64,000 bases of DNA from Ryuthela nishihirai. Lineage: Eukaryota > Arthropoda > Arachnida > Araneae > Heptathelidae. The stretch is taken from contig JAWZYU010000028.1 in NCBI GenBank assembly GCA_038380435.1, positions 46,311,095-46,375,094 of the forward strand. The letters are read 5' to 3'. The notes below the pieces were generated by a model. It was not told the origin of the DNA. It did not search any database and worked only from the letters and a program-made list of their open reading frames with translations. How positions within the stretch are numbered: the first letter of the stretch is position 1; each line of letters starts with the position of its first letter. Positions 11,991 through 23,189 of this stretch are shown here, piece by piece. The position numbers and the translations under genes were made by a program.

Positions 11991-12218
11991 TATTCATTCT
12001 ATTCTTTAAGAAAATCTTGATCATAAAAATCAAAGCAGATGTATTTATGTTGGAATTATATGTTATTGTTATGATATTTATGTGGTATAGTGATAGTAAC
12101 GGGTACATGTGTGACATATCCTGAACATTTCGTACCTGGTGGGAGACACTAAGTTGAATTGTTTTATCTCTGAGCGGTGATTTCTTTCTATAGACTCATT
12201 CATATCTATAATAAAAAA
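11991..12218. other. AT-rich spacer with SINE-A tail scrap
   Basis: It is mostly unassigned. Positions about 12155-12190 match only the last 35 bp of SINE-A on the minus strand (TTGTTTTATCTCTGAGCGG). Confidence 0.5.
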
Positions 12219-12420
12219 ATAATAAATACCCCCTCAAGCAGCTGCTTGCCACAGAGGTCTGACAGGAGCCTGTCAGTTTATATGCCATAGTAGAAGGTCT
12301 GTGAGGATGGCAGGCCCTCAGCAGAAAAACGACACACACATCCATGCCTTACCCGGGCTCGAACCCAGGTCCCTTAGATCAGTAGCCAAGCGCCTAACCA
12401 CTCGGTCATGGGACGGCTCA
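12219..12420 (-). mobile_element. SINE-B, full length
   Basis: Minus-strand order is a tRNA-like head (GGCCGAGTGGTTAGG-type A box, GGTTCGAGCCC B box), a body containing CTGACAGGCTCCTGTCAGAC, and the end GCTGCTTGAGGGGGTATTTA. The B box and body are well preserved. The family is unrelated to SINE-A in its body. Confidence 0.88.
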
Positions 12421-12575
12421 TATCTATAGACTCATGTTAGCCCTCCATGTCACACCTATATAGACTCTTGTTAGCCCACCATGTCATATTAAACCTACAG
12501 ACTCTTGTTAGCTCTCCATGGCATATTATATCTAAAGACTCATGTTAGCCCTCCATATCATATCTGTAGACTCAA
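12421..12575. repeat. ~35-bp minisatellite
   Basis: AGACTC(A/T)TGTTAGCCCTCC recurs at about 12428, 12462, 12499, 12536 and 12568, spacing 32-38 bp. It adjoins SINE-B on its left; a first unit may lie before that SINE near 12190. Confidence 0.75.
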
Positions 12576-12596
12576 CATTGAACACCTTTTTTTTTT

Positions 12597-13150
12597 CGGG
12601 GCGGGAGTGACTCAGTCGGTAGCGCGCCACACTCGTAATCTGTAGTTCCCAGGTTCGAGTCCCAGCTGGGTCAGCGTTGAGATTTATCTCCGAAAAATTC
12701 CCCGCCCTGCCCACGGTCAGTAGGGGACACCGATGGGCTTGGAAAGGCCGCCGTCCGTCGGATGGGACGTTAAGCCGTGGCCTCGTGTGCGGGAGAGCCA
12801 TACCCTGTGCACGTTAAAGAACACGCTGGATGGCCTTAACGGGAGGCTACCATCTGTCTCCCAACAGCTGTTCCAGTGGGTCCCCTTCACCAACCTTCTC
12901 TGAGCCTTCGGGGTCCATGTGACCTGGCCATTTAGCCCAAGTTGTGCAAAAAAAGTGCCGCTCAGAGGTAAAACAACCCAACGTTAAAGAACACGTTGGA
13001 TGGCCTTGACGGGAGGCTACTATCTGTCTCCCAACAGCTGTTCCAGTCGGTCCTCTCCCCCAACCTTCTCTGAGCCTTCGGGGTCCATGAGACCTGGCCA
13101 TTTAGCCCATGGTGTGAAAAAAAGTGCCGCTCAGAGGTAAAACAACCCAA
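12597..13150 (+). mobile_element. SINE-A with two 3' units, TSD
   Basis: The head begins after a T run (CGGGGCGGGAGTGACTCAG). The first tail ends AAAACAACCCA and is joined at about 12981 to CGTTAAAGAACACG, starting a second 3' unit. AACACCTTTT occurs at 12581-12590 and 13149-13158, a 10-bp duplication enclosing both units. Confidence 0.92.
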
Positions 13151-13158
13151 CACCTTTT

Positions 13159-13960
13159 ACGAAGCAAAAAAGGTGTATTAAAGCAAAACTACATTATCCC
13201 CAATACACTTACGACATTCGTCGAAATTCACCTGAGTGGTCGTAAGCGACTCTTCGAGACATTTGCTACAAGATCCGATTCACTCACAGATTTTATCTGA
13301 ACCCTCTAATGAGTTTTATAAGTAATTAAATATTGCGCCAATGACTTACAGGTAACGATTCCGTGAAAATTTCCCTAATGAAGATCTGCGTCCACGATCC
13401 ACACGGTTGTGACGTCGTTAACAGAAAGCGAAGGCCAACAATGCCAGGAATGCCAAGAATGCGGCGCCGGCGAACAGAGTTGATTTGTCTCTGTGAACCA
13501 ACAGTGGACTCTCCAACATAAGGAAGGAAAACTCCGAACACACTGATAATGCGATTTTCTAGTTTCTAGACTAATTGTTTTGACTCATATGAGGATATAG
13601 ATAACCAATAAAGGAAATAGTTGTAAGGTTATGCGGGGATGCAACAGCTATTGGGTGAATGGTTCTCAGCGGACTAATTGACCAAATGAAATCTTGAAGG
13701 AGTTACCGATGGTATAATTCTTGGACTGCATTGCTGTCTACAAATTATTTGGTGTTTAGACGGCGCTCGGAGCAAGAATTGGACAGCTGTATTCGTTTAG
13801 GACATAATGGTTTGTGAGTTTAAATGCCGAATAGTGTCCTTTTCAATACTTTGCACGAAACGTTTATTGACCATTCATAATGTTCAGATGAACATTCACA
13901 GATAAGTACAAAATGGATTATCTGTTCCCCCACCCCACAACAAATTCACATTTGTCACGG
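13159..13960. other. Unassigned, possibly single-copy stretch
   Basis: Base composition is more balanced than in neighbouring spacers. The largest open frame (13326-13541, -, 71 codons) resembles no family I know and lacks supporting signals. No internal repeats are visible. Confidence 0.45.
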
Positions 13961-14339
13961 GAGGGTATTGGCCCAGTCGGTAACGTGCCAAGCTTGTAAT
14001 CTGAAGTTCGCTGGGTCCTGACTGTACTAGTGTTGATATCTATCTGTGCTAACCCCTATCCTGGGGGGGGGGGGTTCAGTCGATAGCTCTCCAGGCTCAC
14101 AATCTGTAGTTCCCAGGTTCGAGTCCCACCTGACTAGTGTTCAGATTAATCTCCGCAGAACTCTCCGCCCAGCCCTCGGTCAGTAGGGAACACCGAGGGA
14201 CTTGGAAAGACTACCGTTCATCGGATAGCACATTAAGCCGTGGTCCCGTGTGCGGGAGAGTCATACCCTGTGTCCGTTAAAGAACACGCTAGATGGCCTT
14301 GATGGGAGGCTACTATCTCTCTCCTAACAGCTCTGTAAG
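13961..14339 (+). mobile_element. Two decayed SINE-A 5' parts in series
   Basis: A degenerate head with GGCCCAGTCGGTAACGTGCC starts near 13970 and stops after about 95 bp. After a G run near 14066 a second diverged copy (TTCAGTCGATAGC, then GGTTCGAGTCCC) runs to the CTCCTAACAGCTCTG motif near 14334, where a third, younger copy begins. Both are more diverged than most copies here. Confidence 0.75.
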
Positions 14340-14724
14340 GGGAGGGGGTGGCTTAGTCGGTAGCGCGCCAGGCTCGTAATCTGTAGTTCCCAGGTTCGAA
14401 TCCAAGCTGGGTCAGCGTTGAGATTTATCTCCGCAAAATTCCCCGTCCTGCCCACGGTCAGTAGGGGACACCGATGGGCTTAGAAAGACCACTGTACGTC
14501 GGATGGGACGTTAAGCCGTGGCCCCGTGTGCGGGAGAGCCATACCCTGTGCACGTTAAAGAACACGTCGGATGACCTTGACTGGAGGCTACCATCTGTCT
14601 TCCAACAGCTATTCCAGTGGGTCCCTTCCCCCAACCTTCTCTGAGCCTTCGGGATCCATGTGACCTGGTCATTTAGCCCATTGTGTGCAAAAAATGCCGT
14701 TCAGACGTAAAACAACCCAATGCG
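14340..14724 (+). mobile_element. SINE-A, full length
   Basis: Complete head, body and tail, ending GTAAAACAACCCAA. It interrupts the older copy just upstream at the CTCCCAACAGCTG-equivalent site. Confidence 0.9.
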
Positions 14725-14813
14725 TATCCAGCGTTCTGTGAGAAAAGAGAAGCCTTTGCGCTTGGAAAGGCCGTTGTCCATTGGATGGGAAGTTAATCCG
14801 TGCTACCTTGGGA

Positions 14814-15206
14814 TTGGGTTGGGTTGTTTTACCTCTGAGCGGCACTTTTTTGCACACCATGGGCTAAATGGCCAGGTCACATGGACCCCGAAGGCTCAGA
14901 GAAGGTTGGGGGAGGGGATCCACTGGAACAGCTGTTGGGAGACAGATGGTAGCCTCCCGTCAAAGCCATCCAGCGTGTTCTTTAACGTACACAGGGTATG
15001 GATCTCCTGCACACGGGGCCACGGCTTAACGTCCCATCCGACGGACGGCGGCCTTTCCAAGCCCATCGGTGTCCCCTACTGACCGTGGGCAGGGCGGGGA
15101 ATTTTGCGGAGATAAGTCTCAACGCTGACCCAGCTGGGACTCGAACCTGGGAACTACAGATTACGAGCCTGGCGCGCTACCGACTGAGCCACCCCCGCCC
15201 CACTCT
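14814..15206 (-). mobile_element. SINE-A, full length, 11-bp TSD
   Basis: CTACCTTGGGA flanks the copy at 14803-14813 and 15207-15217. Sequence is close to the family consensus, so the insertion is probably young. Confidence 0.95.
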
Positions 15207-15217
15207 CTACCTTGGGA

Positions 15218-15550
15218 AAGAGAGGGTCTCTTAATAGCTGTTCAGTAAGCACCCTTCGCTTAAACAATTCTTAATCCTTGGGATCTTTGTGACCTAAACA
15301 TTTAACCCATTGCGTGAATAAAAGCGATCGGCAGTGGTGAAACACGAAAAATATGAAAGAAATGGGCATGTACAGAAGCTCGTTTGCTTGGGCTTCATAC
15401 ATTTCTTTTACCTTTGAACAGCTGTTTTGTGCACACAATGGGATAAATGGTCAAGTCGCATATTGGTCGGATCATATAAATAGCACGTGTCCAAGGATTC
15501 AGAGAAGCTTGAGGAAGAGGATTCACTGGGCAACTCTTAGAAGGTAAATG
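15218..15550. mobile_element. Decayed SINE-A fragments in opposite orientations
   Basis: Plus-strand tail remnants (ATCTTTGTGACCTAAACATT) occupy about 15230-15345. A minus-strand remnant (GAACAGCTGTTTTGTGCACACAATGGG-like, shortened here) follows at about 15418-15545. Both are weakly conserved. Confidence 0.55.
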
Positions 15551-15556
15551 GGCTGA

Positions 15557-15931
15557 GTTGTTTTACCTCTGAGCGGCACTTTCTTTTGCATACAATGGGT
15601 TATATGGCCAGGTCAAAAGGGCTCAGAGAAAGTTGGGGAGAAGGCTCTCACTGGACAGCTGTTAGGAGACAGATGGTAGCTCCCTCGTCAAGGCCATCCA
15701 GCATGTTCTTTAACGTGCACAGGATACGGCTCTCCCGCACACGGGGCCACGGCTTAACGTCCAATCCGACGGTCGGCGGTCTTTCCAAGCCCATCGGTGT
15801 CCCCTACTGACCGTGGGCAGGGCGGGGAATTTTGCGGAGATAAATCTCAACGCTGACCCAGCTGGGACTCGAACCTGGGAACTACAGATTACGAGCCTGG
15901 CGCGCTACCGACTGAGCCACCCCCGCCCCCA
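15557..15931 (-). mobile_element. SINE-A, near full length
   Basis: The tail half is diverged (TTCTTTTGCATACAATGGG) while the head half is close to consensus. I did not find a clear target-site duplication. Confidence 0.9.
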
Positions 15932-17012
15932 ACCCAAACTATGGATTCCTATCTCTCTGAGCTCAAGACAATAATTCAATAACCTAATATACTATAGGCG
16001 TTAATATATATTTTCGCCCCCTTTCCGATTATGAATAATCTTTAGATGGGGTCATGGCCCCAGCTTTCTCTCCCCCCCCCCTCCTTCTTTGATCTCACCC
16101 TGGTGACGTATGCAGCAAAGGACTGCGAGAAATCTGGTTACTAAGGCAACGCGTTTGCTGTGCCTCAACATATAGAGTTATCTAAGGATTCATATTGTTA
16201 GGAATTAATGTCTCTACAATTTTACTTTCTCAAAGTTGAAATTTTAAAAAGTAACCCCTGGATTATTTCTCATAATCCTAAACTCTGCTAAAATCCCTTC
16301 TTCAAACATTACAGAATGGAAACAACAATATTAATTAGTTAGAACTAGAAGTCTAGAGCTACACGAATACAGTTTAAGTTATAGTGAATTCCCGATAACC
16401 ATCATTATGATAGACAGTTCCCTGGAGATAAACAATTATCCAGAAGGTAAAGTGTCGATACCACTGGCGACCTTGTAGATACGTACTATAACGTGACGCC
16501 TTGTGGCATCCAATCATCAGCAGCGAGTCTAGATTTAAGGGTTCATCATTACTCTGAGAACTGGTCGACGACATCCAAGTTAGCCAATTTAAGTCGAGTC
16601 ATTAAAGGCAATCAAAATGATCTTAAGTTCTTAGCCTTTTACCAATTAAAGGCATGTCATGTCAGCATTAGTTCGATCCGCTTTACAAGGTGCGTTATCT
16701 TTCATTTTAGAAAGAGACGAAAATGTTTGGAAAGACTTGTTTGTAGATTCACGACATTTTCACCAATAGATTGTTTTATTTTATTCCCCGTCCATACACT
16801 GGACGCGATTCATTATATGTATATTCATTATTTCTAAGACCATTAATATTTATTCCGTCTGTCTCTGCTTTTCTGTCTAATCGTAGATTTATTCTACCTG
16901 TTCATCTGTCTTTATCTCTCTTTGCATTTATGCGTTACTTCGTTATTCTACTTATGGTATGACTAATTATGACCTAGCTGTGTTAGTTAGCAGTCATTAT
17001 CTTATTTACTAG
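15932..17012. other. Unassigned spacer
   Basis: There is a C run near 16071-16082 and otherwise mixed AT-rich sequence. The 114-codon frame at 16493-16837 (+) has no recognisable domain and I do not call it a gene. Confidence 0.5.
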
Positions 17013-17024
17013 CCTTCTTGTTTA

Positions 17025-17413
17025 GGTTGGGTTGTTTTACCTCTGAGCGGCAGTTTTTTGCACACCATGGGCTAAATGGCCAGGTCACATGGACCCCGAA
17101 GGCTCAGAGAAGGTTGGGGGAGGGGACTCACTGGAACAGCTGTTGGGAGACAGATGGTAGCCCCCCCGTCAAGGCCATCCAGCGTGTTCTTTAACGTGCA
17201 CAGGGTATGGCTCTCCCGTACACGGTGCCACGGCTTAACGTCCCATCCGACGGACGGCGGCCTTTCCAAGCCCATCGGTGTCCCCTACTGACCGTGGGCA
17301 GGGCGGGGAATTTTGCGGAGATAAATCTCAACGCTGATTCAGCTGGGACTCGAACCTGGGAACTATAGATTACGAGCCTGGCGCACTACCGACTGAGCCA
17401 CCCCAGCCCCCAC
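17025..17413 (-). mobile_element. SINE-A, full length, 12-bp TSD
   Basis: CCTTCTTGTTTA is duplicated at 17013-17024 and 17414-17425, giving an element of 389 bp. Confidence 0.95.
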
Positions 17414-17429
17414 CCTTCTTGTTTACTTA

Positions 17430-17785
17430 GAGAGGATGTTTAGCTCAGTCGCTACAGTGCCATGCTCCTAATCTTCAGTTTCGAGGTTCGAGTCTCACCC
17501 GTGCAAGAGTTGAGATGTATCTCTGCTAACCCCCCCCCCCTGCCGCGATCAGAAAGGAGGCACCACTGAGCTTGCCGAGACCGCCGCCGTTTGTCGGATG
17601 GGACGTAAAACCGTGGTCCCGTATGCGTCATAGCCCTAGCCTGTGCACGTTAAAGAACACGCTGGATGACCTTGAGGACTGCTACCATCTGTCTCCTAAC
17701 AACTGTCCAGTGAATCCCCCCCCCCCCTAACTTCTCTGATAAATCGGAGTCCATGTGATCTGGCCATTTAGTCCATCTTGTCATC
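17430..17785 (+). mobile_element. SINE-A, old diverged copy
   Basis: A tRNA-like head (TTTAGCTCAGTCGCTACAG), B box GGTTCGAGTC, and GGATGGGACGT and CACGTTAAAGAACACGC blocks remain. C runs have expanded inside it and the tail is lost. Confidence 0.8.
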
Positions 17786-18091
17786 CATTTTGTCTTTATC
17801 TACTTGAATCCAATCTATTTATATCTTGATTTACCCTCTTTCTATCTACATTTCAATCTTTTCCATTAGTGCTCTTATCTACTTACTTTTCTGTTTATTT
17901 GTCACTATCTAATATTTTCCTTTTTTGCTCGCTTTAAAAACAACGATCTAATGTTCTCATATTTTCGTCTCTCTGTCGGTGGACTTTGTTACGATTTTTT
18001 TCTTGTTACGTTTTCGATCGAAGCCCTACAACAATGCTTTAATAGCTGAGCTGTTCATTGTTAGTAATGAATATAAAAAAAGACAGTATTT
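17786..18091. other. Unassigned pyrimidine-rich spacer
   Basis: It has TCTATTT/TTATCTAC-type simple sequence on the plus strand. Nothing else is recognised. Confidence 0.5.
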
Positions 18092-18282
18092 CGAGAGGTA
18101 TAGCGCGCTTGGCTACTGATCTAAGGGATCTGGGTTCGAGCCCCGGGTAAGGCATGGTTGTATGTGTTGTTTTTCTGCAGAGGTCCTGCCATCCTCTCAG
18201 ATCTTCTACTATGGCATATAAACTGACAGGCTCCTGTCAGATCTCTGTGGCAAGCAGCTGCTTGAGGGGGTATTTATTATAT
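18092..18282 (+). mobile_element. SINE-B, near full length
   Basis: The copy begins inside the A-box region (GAGGTATAGCGCGCTTGGC), has the B box GGTTCGAGCCC near 18134, and ends CTGCTTGAGGGGGTATTTAT. The first ~10 bp of the family head are diverged. Confidence 0.85.
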
Positions 18283-19130
18283 TTTATTTATTATATAGGA
18301 CATAGGAGGCTGAGTGCTTCGTTTACCATTGTATCTTAATCAAATTGAGAAAACATTTCTTTTCCAATGTATACCAAGCCGTGGAATTTTTGTCCAACGA
18401 TTTTTGATACCGAAATGAACGGTAAAGACTTGGTAAATAATTAGAGACTGAAAGAGATGGGAGGGATAAGATTTTAGGCTTGTAGCCTTTTACCTTCATT
18501 ATTTGTAATATGTGTTTAATAATTTTACAAAAAAAAATGCGAAGAGAAATTGTTGACGCTTGGCGTCGCACGTTCATTAAATAAGTGACGTCAGTAAAGA
18601 AAAATCCTTAATCCTCTATCACCATGACAACGATAGTGGTTTTCTTTATCATCACAAGGATGCAAGATCTCGATCGTCGCCTCGTTTTCATGCTCAAGTT
18701 GTCGAACCGAATAGAAGCACGAGAATAAACACATTTCCCAAAAGGATAAGGAATCGGCGTAGAAAATTTGAATGGCAGTATTGTGTTGCAGTAAGAAGAG
18801 TGGGGTAGGAATTCGGAATAGGCTTTGTTATCTACTATGGGGAAGGTGATGCTTTTTTGTTGGAGAAAAAAACGCGAGGGAGCATTTTTTGGGTGGAGGT
18901 GGTGTAGAGAAGGGGGTTGCCTATTTTTCGAGCATCTAAAGTGTTGTTCGATTCTTTGTGAGGTTGAGAACGAATAAGAAGTAATGAATGCTTCGCGGAA
19001 CGATGACGTCAACAACAGGGTCGCTAAAATAGTCGTGAATAATAAGAAAGACATATTGGGCGAGATTTTTTGTGAAATAAAATATGGATTTTGAGGTGAT
19101 GGAAGAAGGCATAAATGTATCCAAGGAGGA
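18283..19130. other. Unassigned stretch
   Basis: The 210-codon minus-strand frame (18608-19240) is rich in S, F, H and P and ends inside a purine-rich degenerate repeat. I see no conserved motif and treat it as chance. Confidence 0.45.
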
Positions 19131-19503
19131 TGAAACGGATGAAAAAAAATGGCCGAAGGAAAATGTAAGGTAAAGATCATGCTTCGAAATGAATATGGAA
19201 AAAAAGATAAATGTCTCAAGAAAGAAAGAAATTGTCTCAAAACCTATATAAATAAAGGAAAATGTTTCAAGATGAATGCAAAAGAAAAAAAAGTTCGTCA
19301 TTTATCTCTCATTATTCTCTAAAATTATCTATTTCTTAAAATATATTTTATTATTCCTCAAAATTGATAAAGAAATTGCTTCATGTTGAGTGTAAAAAAA
19401 AAAAGTCCCAAAATGAATAAAGGCAAAAAAAAAAATTGTAAAGATGAAGATAAAGAAAGGAAGGAAATGTTGAAAATGGAACGAAGGGAAAAAATATCTG
19501 AAG
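19131..19503. repeat. Degenerate ~30-bp A/G-rich minisatellite, left part
   Basis: Loose repeats of the form AAAATGTCTCAAAATGAATGTAA with poly-A interruptions. The same pattern resumes after the SINE at 19515, so that SINE sits inside the array. Confidence 0.55.
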
Positions 19504-19514
19504 GTGGACACAAA

Positions 19515-19900
19515 CGTTGGGTTGTTTTACCTCTGAGCGGCACTTTTTTCCACACCATGGGCTAAATGGCCAGGTCACATGGACCCCGAAGCCTCACAGA
19601 AGGTTGGGGGAGGGGACCCACTGGAACAGCTGTTGGGAGACAGATGGTAGCCTCCCGTCAAGGCCATCCAGCGTGTTCTTTAACGTGCATAGGGTATGGC
19701 TCCCCCGCACACGGGCCACGGCTTAACGTCCCATCCGACGGACGACGGCCTTCCCAAGCCCATCGGTGTCCCCTACTAACCGTGGGCAGGGCGGGGAATT
19801 TTGCGGAGTTAAATCTCAACGCTGACCCAGCTGGGACTCGAACCTGGGAACTACAGATTACGAGTCTGGCGCGCTACCGACTGAGCCACCCCCGCCCCTT
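19515..19900 (-). mobile_element. SINE-A, full length, imperfect TSD
   Basis: GTGGACACAAA (19504-19514) and GTGGACAGAAA (19901-19911) flank the copy with one mismatch. Confidence 0.93.
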
Positions 19901-19911
19901 GTGGACAGAAA

Positions 19912-20215
19912 GAAAGGGAAAATGTCTGAAAATGAATGTAACGAAAGGAAAAAAGTCAAGATGAATGTAGAGGAAAATAAATGTTCCAGTCCTAAATTCC
20001 AATTTAAAACAATACTTTTAATACAGAAATTTTGACTTTAATAAACATACATTTAATACAGATAGATGCAATAGAAGAAAAGGAGAAAATGAATTGAAAA
20101 GACAGGATAATGTCTCAAAATAAATGTAAAAGGGAACATGTCCCAAGACTAGCATAAAGAAAAAATACATTAGGGCAAATACGATGTGGAAAAAAATTTC
20201 TCAAAATATATGCGA
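19912..20215. repeat. Degenerate ~30-bp A/G-rich minisatellite, right part
   Basis: GTCTCAAAATAAATGTAAAAG-like units (slightly varied) continue the array on the other side of the SINE. Confidence 0.55.
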
Positions 20216-20227
20216 GGATAGTGTGAG

Positions 20228-20583
20228 ATTGGGTTGTTTCACCTCTGAGCGGCACTTTTTTGCACACCATGGGCTAAATGGCCAGGTCACATGGACCCCG
20301 AAGGCTCAGAGAAGGTTGGGGGGAGAGGACCGACTGGAACAGCTGTTGGGAGACAGATGGTAGCCTCCCGTCAAGGCCATCCAGCGTGTTCTTTGACGTG
20401 CATAGGGTATGGCACTCCAGCTCACGGGGCCACGGCTTAACGTCCCATCTGGCGGACGGTGGCATTTCCAAGCCCATCGGTGCTCAAACACACACAAATC
20501 TCAACGCTGACCCAGCTGGGACTCGAACCTGGGAGCTGCGTATTACGAGCCTGGAGCGCTACCGGCTGAGCCACCCCCGCCAC
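20228..20583 (-). mobile_element. SINE-A with internal deletion, 12-bp TSD
   Basis: GGATAGTGTGAG is duplicated at 20216-20227 and 20584-20595. About 35 bp of body (the CCCCTACTGACCGTGGGC block) is replaced by a short CA-rich stretch near 20483-20495. Confidence 0.94.
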
Positions 20584-20663
20584 GGATAGTGTGAGGACGA
20601 ACCATAAATGTACAACAAAACATACACAGGATAGTTTTAAAGACTCAGTTTTATTAGTCTACT

Positions 20664-20855
20664 ACCCATGGCCGAGTGGTTAGCGCGCTTGGTTACTGAT
20701 CTAAAGGACCTGGGTTCGAGCCCCGGGTAAGGCATGGCTGTTTGTGTCGTTTTTCTGCTGAGGGCCTGCCATTCTCTCAGACCTTGTACTATGGCATATA
20801 AACTGACAGGCTCCTGTCAGACCTCTGTGACAAGCAGCTGCTTGAGGGGTGTAAA
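20664..20855 (+). mobile_element. SINE-B, full length
   Basis: A box TGGCCGAGTGG (20669-20679) and B box GGTTCGAGCCC (20713-20723) are intact, the two elements of an internal RNA polymerase III promoter. The body has CTGACAGGCTCCTGTCAGAC and the end is GCTGCTTGAGGGG. Confidence 0.9.
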
Positions 20856-21946
20856 TCCTTATTTCTCTCCAGATGGTTGTTGTTTAAATTTCCTTCTTAA
20901 TTTTCTTCTTATGAACATTTGTTTTGTTTCATTCTACAAGCTTACCACATGCACACACACCTTGCACAACTTTCGACCCTTCTTTAGTGCTTTAAATTTG
21001 AAAGTTTCTGTACTACAGTAGACAACTTGGCCCCCCGTCTTCCTAGCCCCATCAGAATCTATCTGGCCCTTGTTGTAGTTAACTTGTAGGTTAATGGCAA
21101 CAACGGACTAAATGAATTGGTTGCTTGCCAGTTAATACTGCATTCCACCTTCTCGTCCTGTTCATTGGCTTCACCTTATCTCCTGCTTAGTTCTTTTCTT
21201 ATGGGAGTAGTCTATTTCCTAAACGGTCGAAGACACGGACCATTAGCTCATTGAGCTACGGGGAGGAAAGTGGGCGGAGACAGGGAGATGGGGGGGGGTA
21301 AAGACAATGTTTATCGGGGGTTAGCAGCGGACAGAGTTCGACCCAATGGTGGTGAGGGACCTACACAACAAACACTCGCTTAACCTAAAGGAAAAGATCA
21401 GGTGACTACAAGAGCATATATGAACTTAGCAATGCAAACTAACTACTGTCCCTCTTAACAGCATTAACTCGACTTAATAATCGAGTTAGGTGTTGTGTTC
21501 TGACGCAGCAGTCGCACCTGATCTCATTAGGGGATGGTTTAAAATTCTCGATTTCCGTTCACATTTCGAGCTTTGTTGTCTTTACCTCTCCAAAGGGCCC
21601 AGGCTCGAGTTTTGCCGTGTTTGCTCACGAAACGTGGTCCTTGTTTGTTGTTATGTGGATGAATTAATGAGTCTTTACCGAGTTTTAAATTCGTGTTTCA
21701 TGGTGCGGTGGTTTTATAGTTCACCCGATGTGGGAAAACAGGATCATCTGTTCGTATAGTGTGCTTTGGGATTTTTTTTTCTTATTCTTGCATTTGTGTG
21801 TACTAGCAATCTGGGGAAAATGTGAAACAAAATAAAACTTCGTAAATTATCAACGAGTTGGTAAATTTACAAATTTCTTCTCTTTTCCGAAGAGTAAACA
21901 TCGTGAGATCTATGACAGTTAATTGTTGTTGTTTTTCTGCTAGCTT
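20856..21946. other. Unassigned stretch
   Basis: No repeat family member recognised. A frame at 21490-21759 (+, 89 codons) is cysteine-rich but resembles no known family. G-rich and T-rich runs near 21291 and 21770. Confidence 0.45.
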
Positions 21947-22297
21947 TTGGGTTGTTTTAACTCTTAGCGGCACTTTTTTGCGCACCATGGGCTAAATGGC
22001 CAGGTCATATGGACCCCGAAGGCTCAGAGAAGGTTGGGGGAGGGGACCCACTGGAATAGCTGTTGGGAGACAGATGGTAGCCTCCCATCAAGGTCATCCA
22101 GCGTGTTCTTTAACGTGCACAGGGTATGGCTCTCCCGCACACGGGGCAATGGCTTAACGTCCCATCCGACGGACGGCGGCCTTTCCAAGCCCATCGGTGT
22201 CCCCTACTGACCATGGGCAGGGCGGGGAATTTTTGCGGAGATAAATCTCAACGCTGGCCCAGCTGGGACCCGAACCTGGAAACTTTAGATTATGAGC
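21947..22297 (-). mobile_element. SINE-A, truncated in the head
   Basis: The copy runs from tail to the tRNA-like region (complement of GGTTCG) and ends at TTATGAGCC before the A box. No clear target-site duplication was found. Confidence 0.88.
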
Positions 22298-22762
22298 CTT
22301 CTTTGTTAGCAATATGAGTCTTTCGTTATTGTTATTGTCAGCTGCTTTTTAACAATATCAAACACGATTTTCGTTATCTTTTAATTTTTAAACAACAATA
22401 TATGATCAATGATAGTTTTTTTTTAATATTGTCAGGATTCAATCTATTGATTCTTATCTTTAGTAAGCTATAGCAAGTGTGGATATATTGTTTCTTATTT
22501 GCATTCAATCAGATTTATAATATGCTGCATGACTTTGTAACTGAACATAATCAGATCCGTGATATGATTATTCATACTTTTTCAATTCGTATCAGATTAA
22601 CGACGTGTTGCTTGTTCTTTTTTTTTTCAATTAACTTTATCAGACATACGATAATTTTAGACAATAATTCCGAAAGAGTGATATATTGTTTGTTAGCTTC
22701 AGTAAACTTTGTCGGATTTATGATATATCGTTTGTTTTATCCAATTAACAATAGGAACTGGG
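22298..22762. other. Unassigned AT-rich stretch
   Basis: There are repeated CAGATTTATGATAT / TCAGATCCGTGATATG phrases about 60-80 bp apart (22509, 22550, 22588, 22712), a possible very degenerate tandem repeat. Confidence 0.4.
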
Positions 22763-23122
22763 AGGGAGGGGGGGGTTCAGTCGGTAGCGCGTCAGGCTCA
22801 TAGTCTGCAGTTTAAAGATTCGACTCCTAAATGGGTCAGCGTTGAGATTTATATCCGCAAAACTCCCCGTCCTGCCCACGGTCAGTAGGGGACACCGATA
22901 GGCTTAGAAAAGCCACCTCCCGTCGGATAGGACGTTAATCCGTGGTCCGTGTGCAGGAGAACCACATTCTGTGTACGTTAAAGAACACGGTGAATGACTT
23001 GATGGGAGGCTTTTCAGTGGGTCCCCTCCTCCAACCATCTCTGAGCCCTCGGGGTCCTTGTGACCTGGCGATTTAGCCCATTGTGCACAAAATGTGCAGC
23101 TCAGTGGGAAACCAACCCAACC
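22763..23122 (+). mobile_element. SINE-A, diverged, internal deletion
   Basis: Head TTCAGTCGGTAGCGCGTC, then body and tail (GGGAAACCAACCCAACCC). The segment between GATGGGAGGC and GTGGGTCCCC is shortened. Confidence 0.87.
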
Positions 23123-23189
23123 CAGACATCTGATTTTTTTTTCCGGCTAATATATATATGCTCTATGATGTGATTTTTGTTATCTACAA

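Noticed and set aside
17430..17785. Possible new SINE family
   Set aside because: The GGATGGGACGT and CACGTTAAAGAACACGC blocks in the same order show it is an old SINE-A copy with expanded C runs.
18608..19240. 210-codon minus-strand frame
   Set aside because: It is rich in S, F, H and P, without motifs, and ends in an A/G-rich minisatellite. Length alone is not convincing in such sequence.
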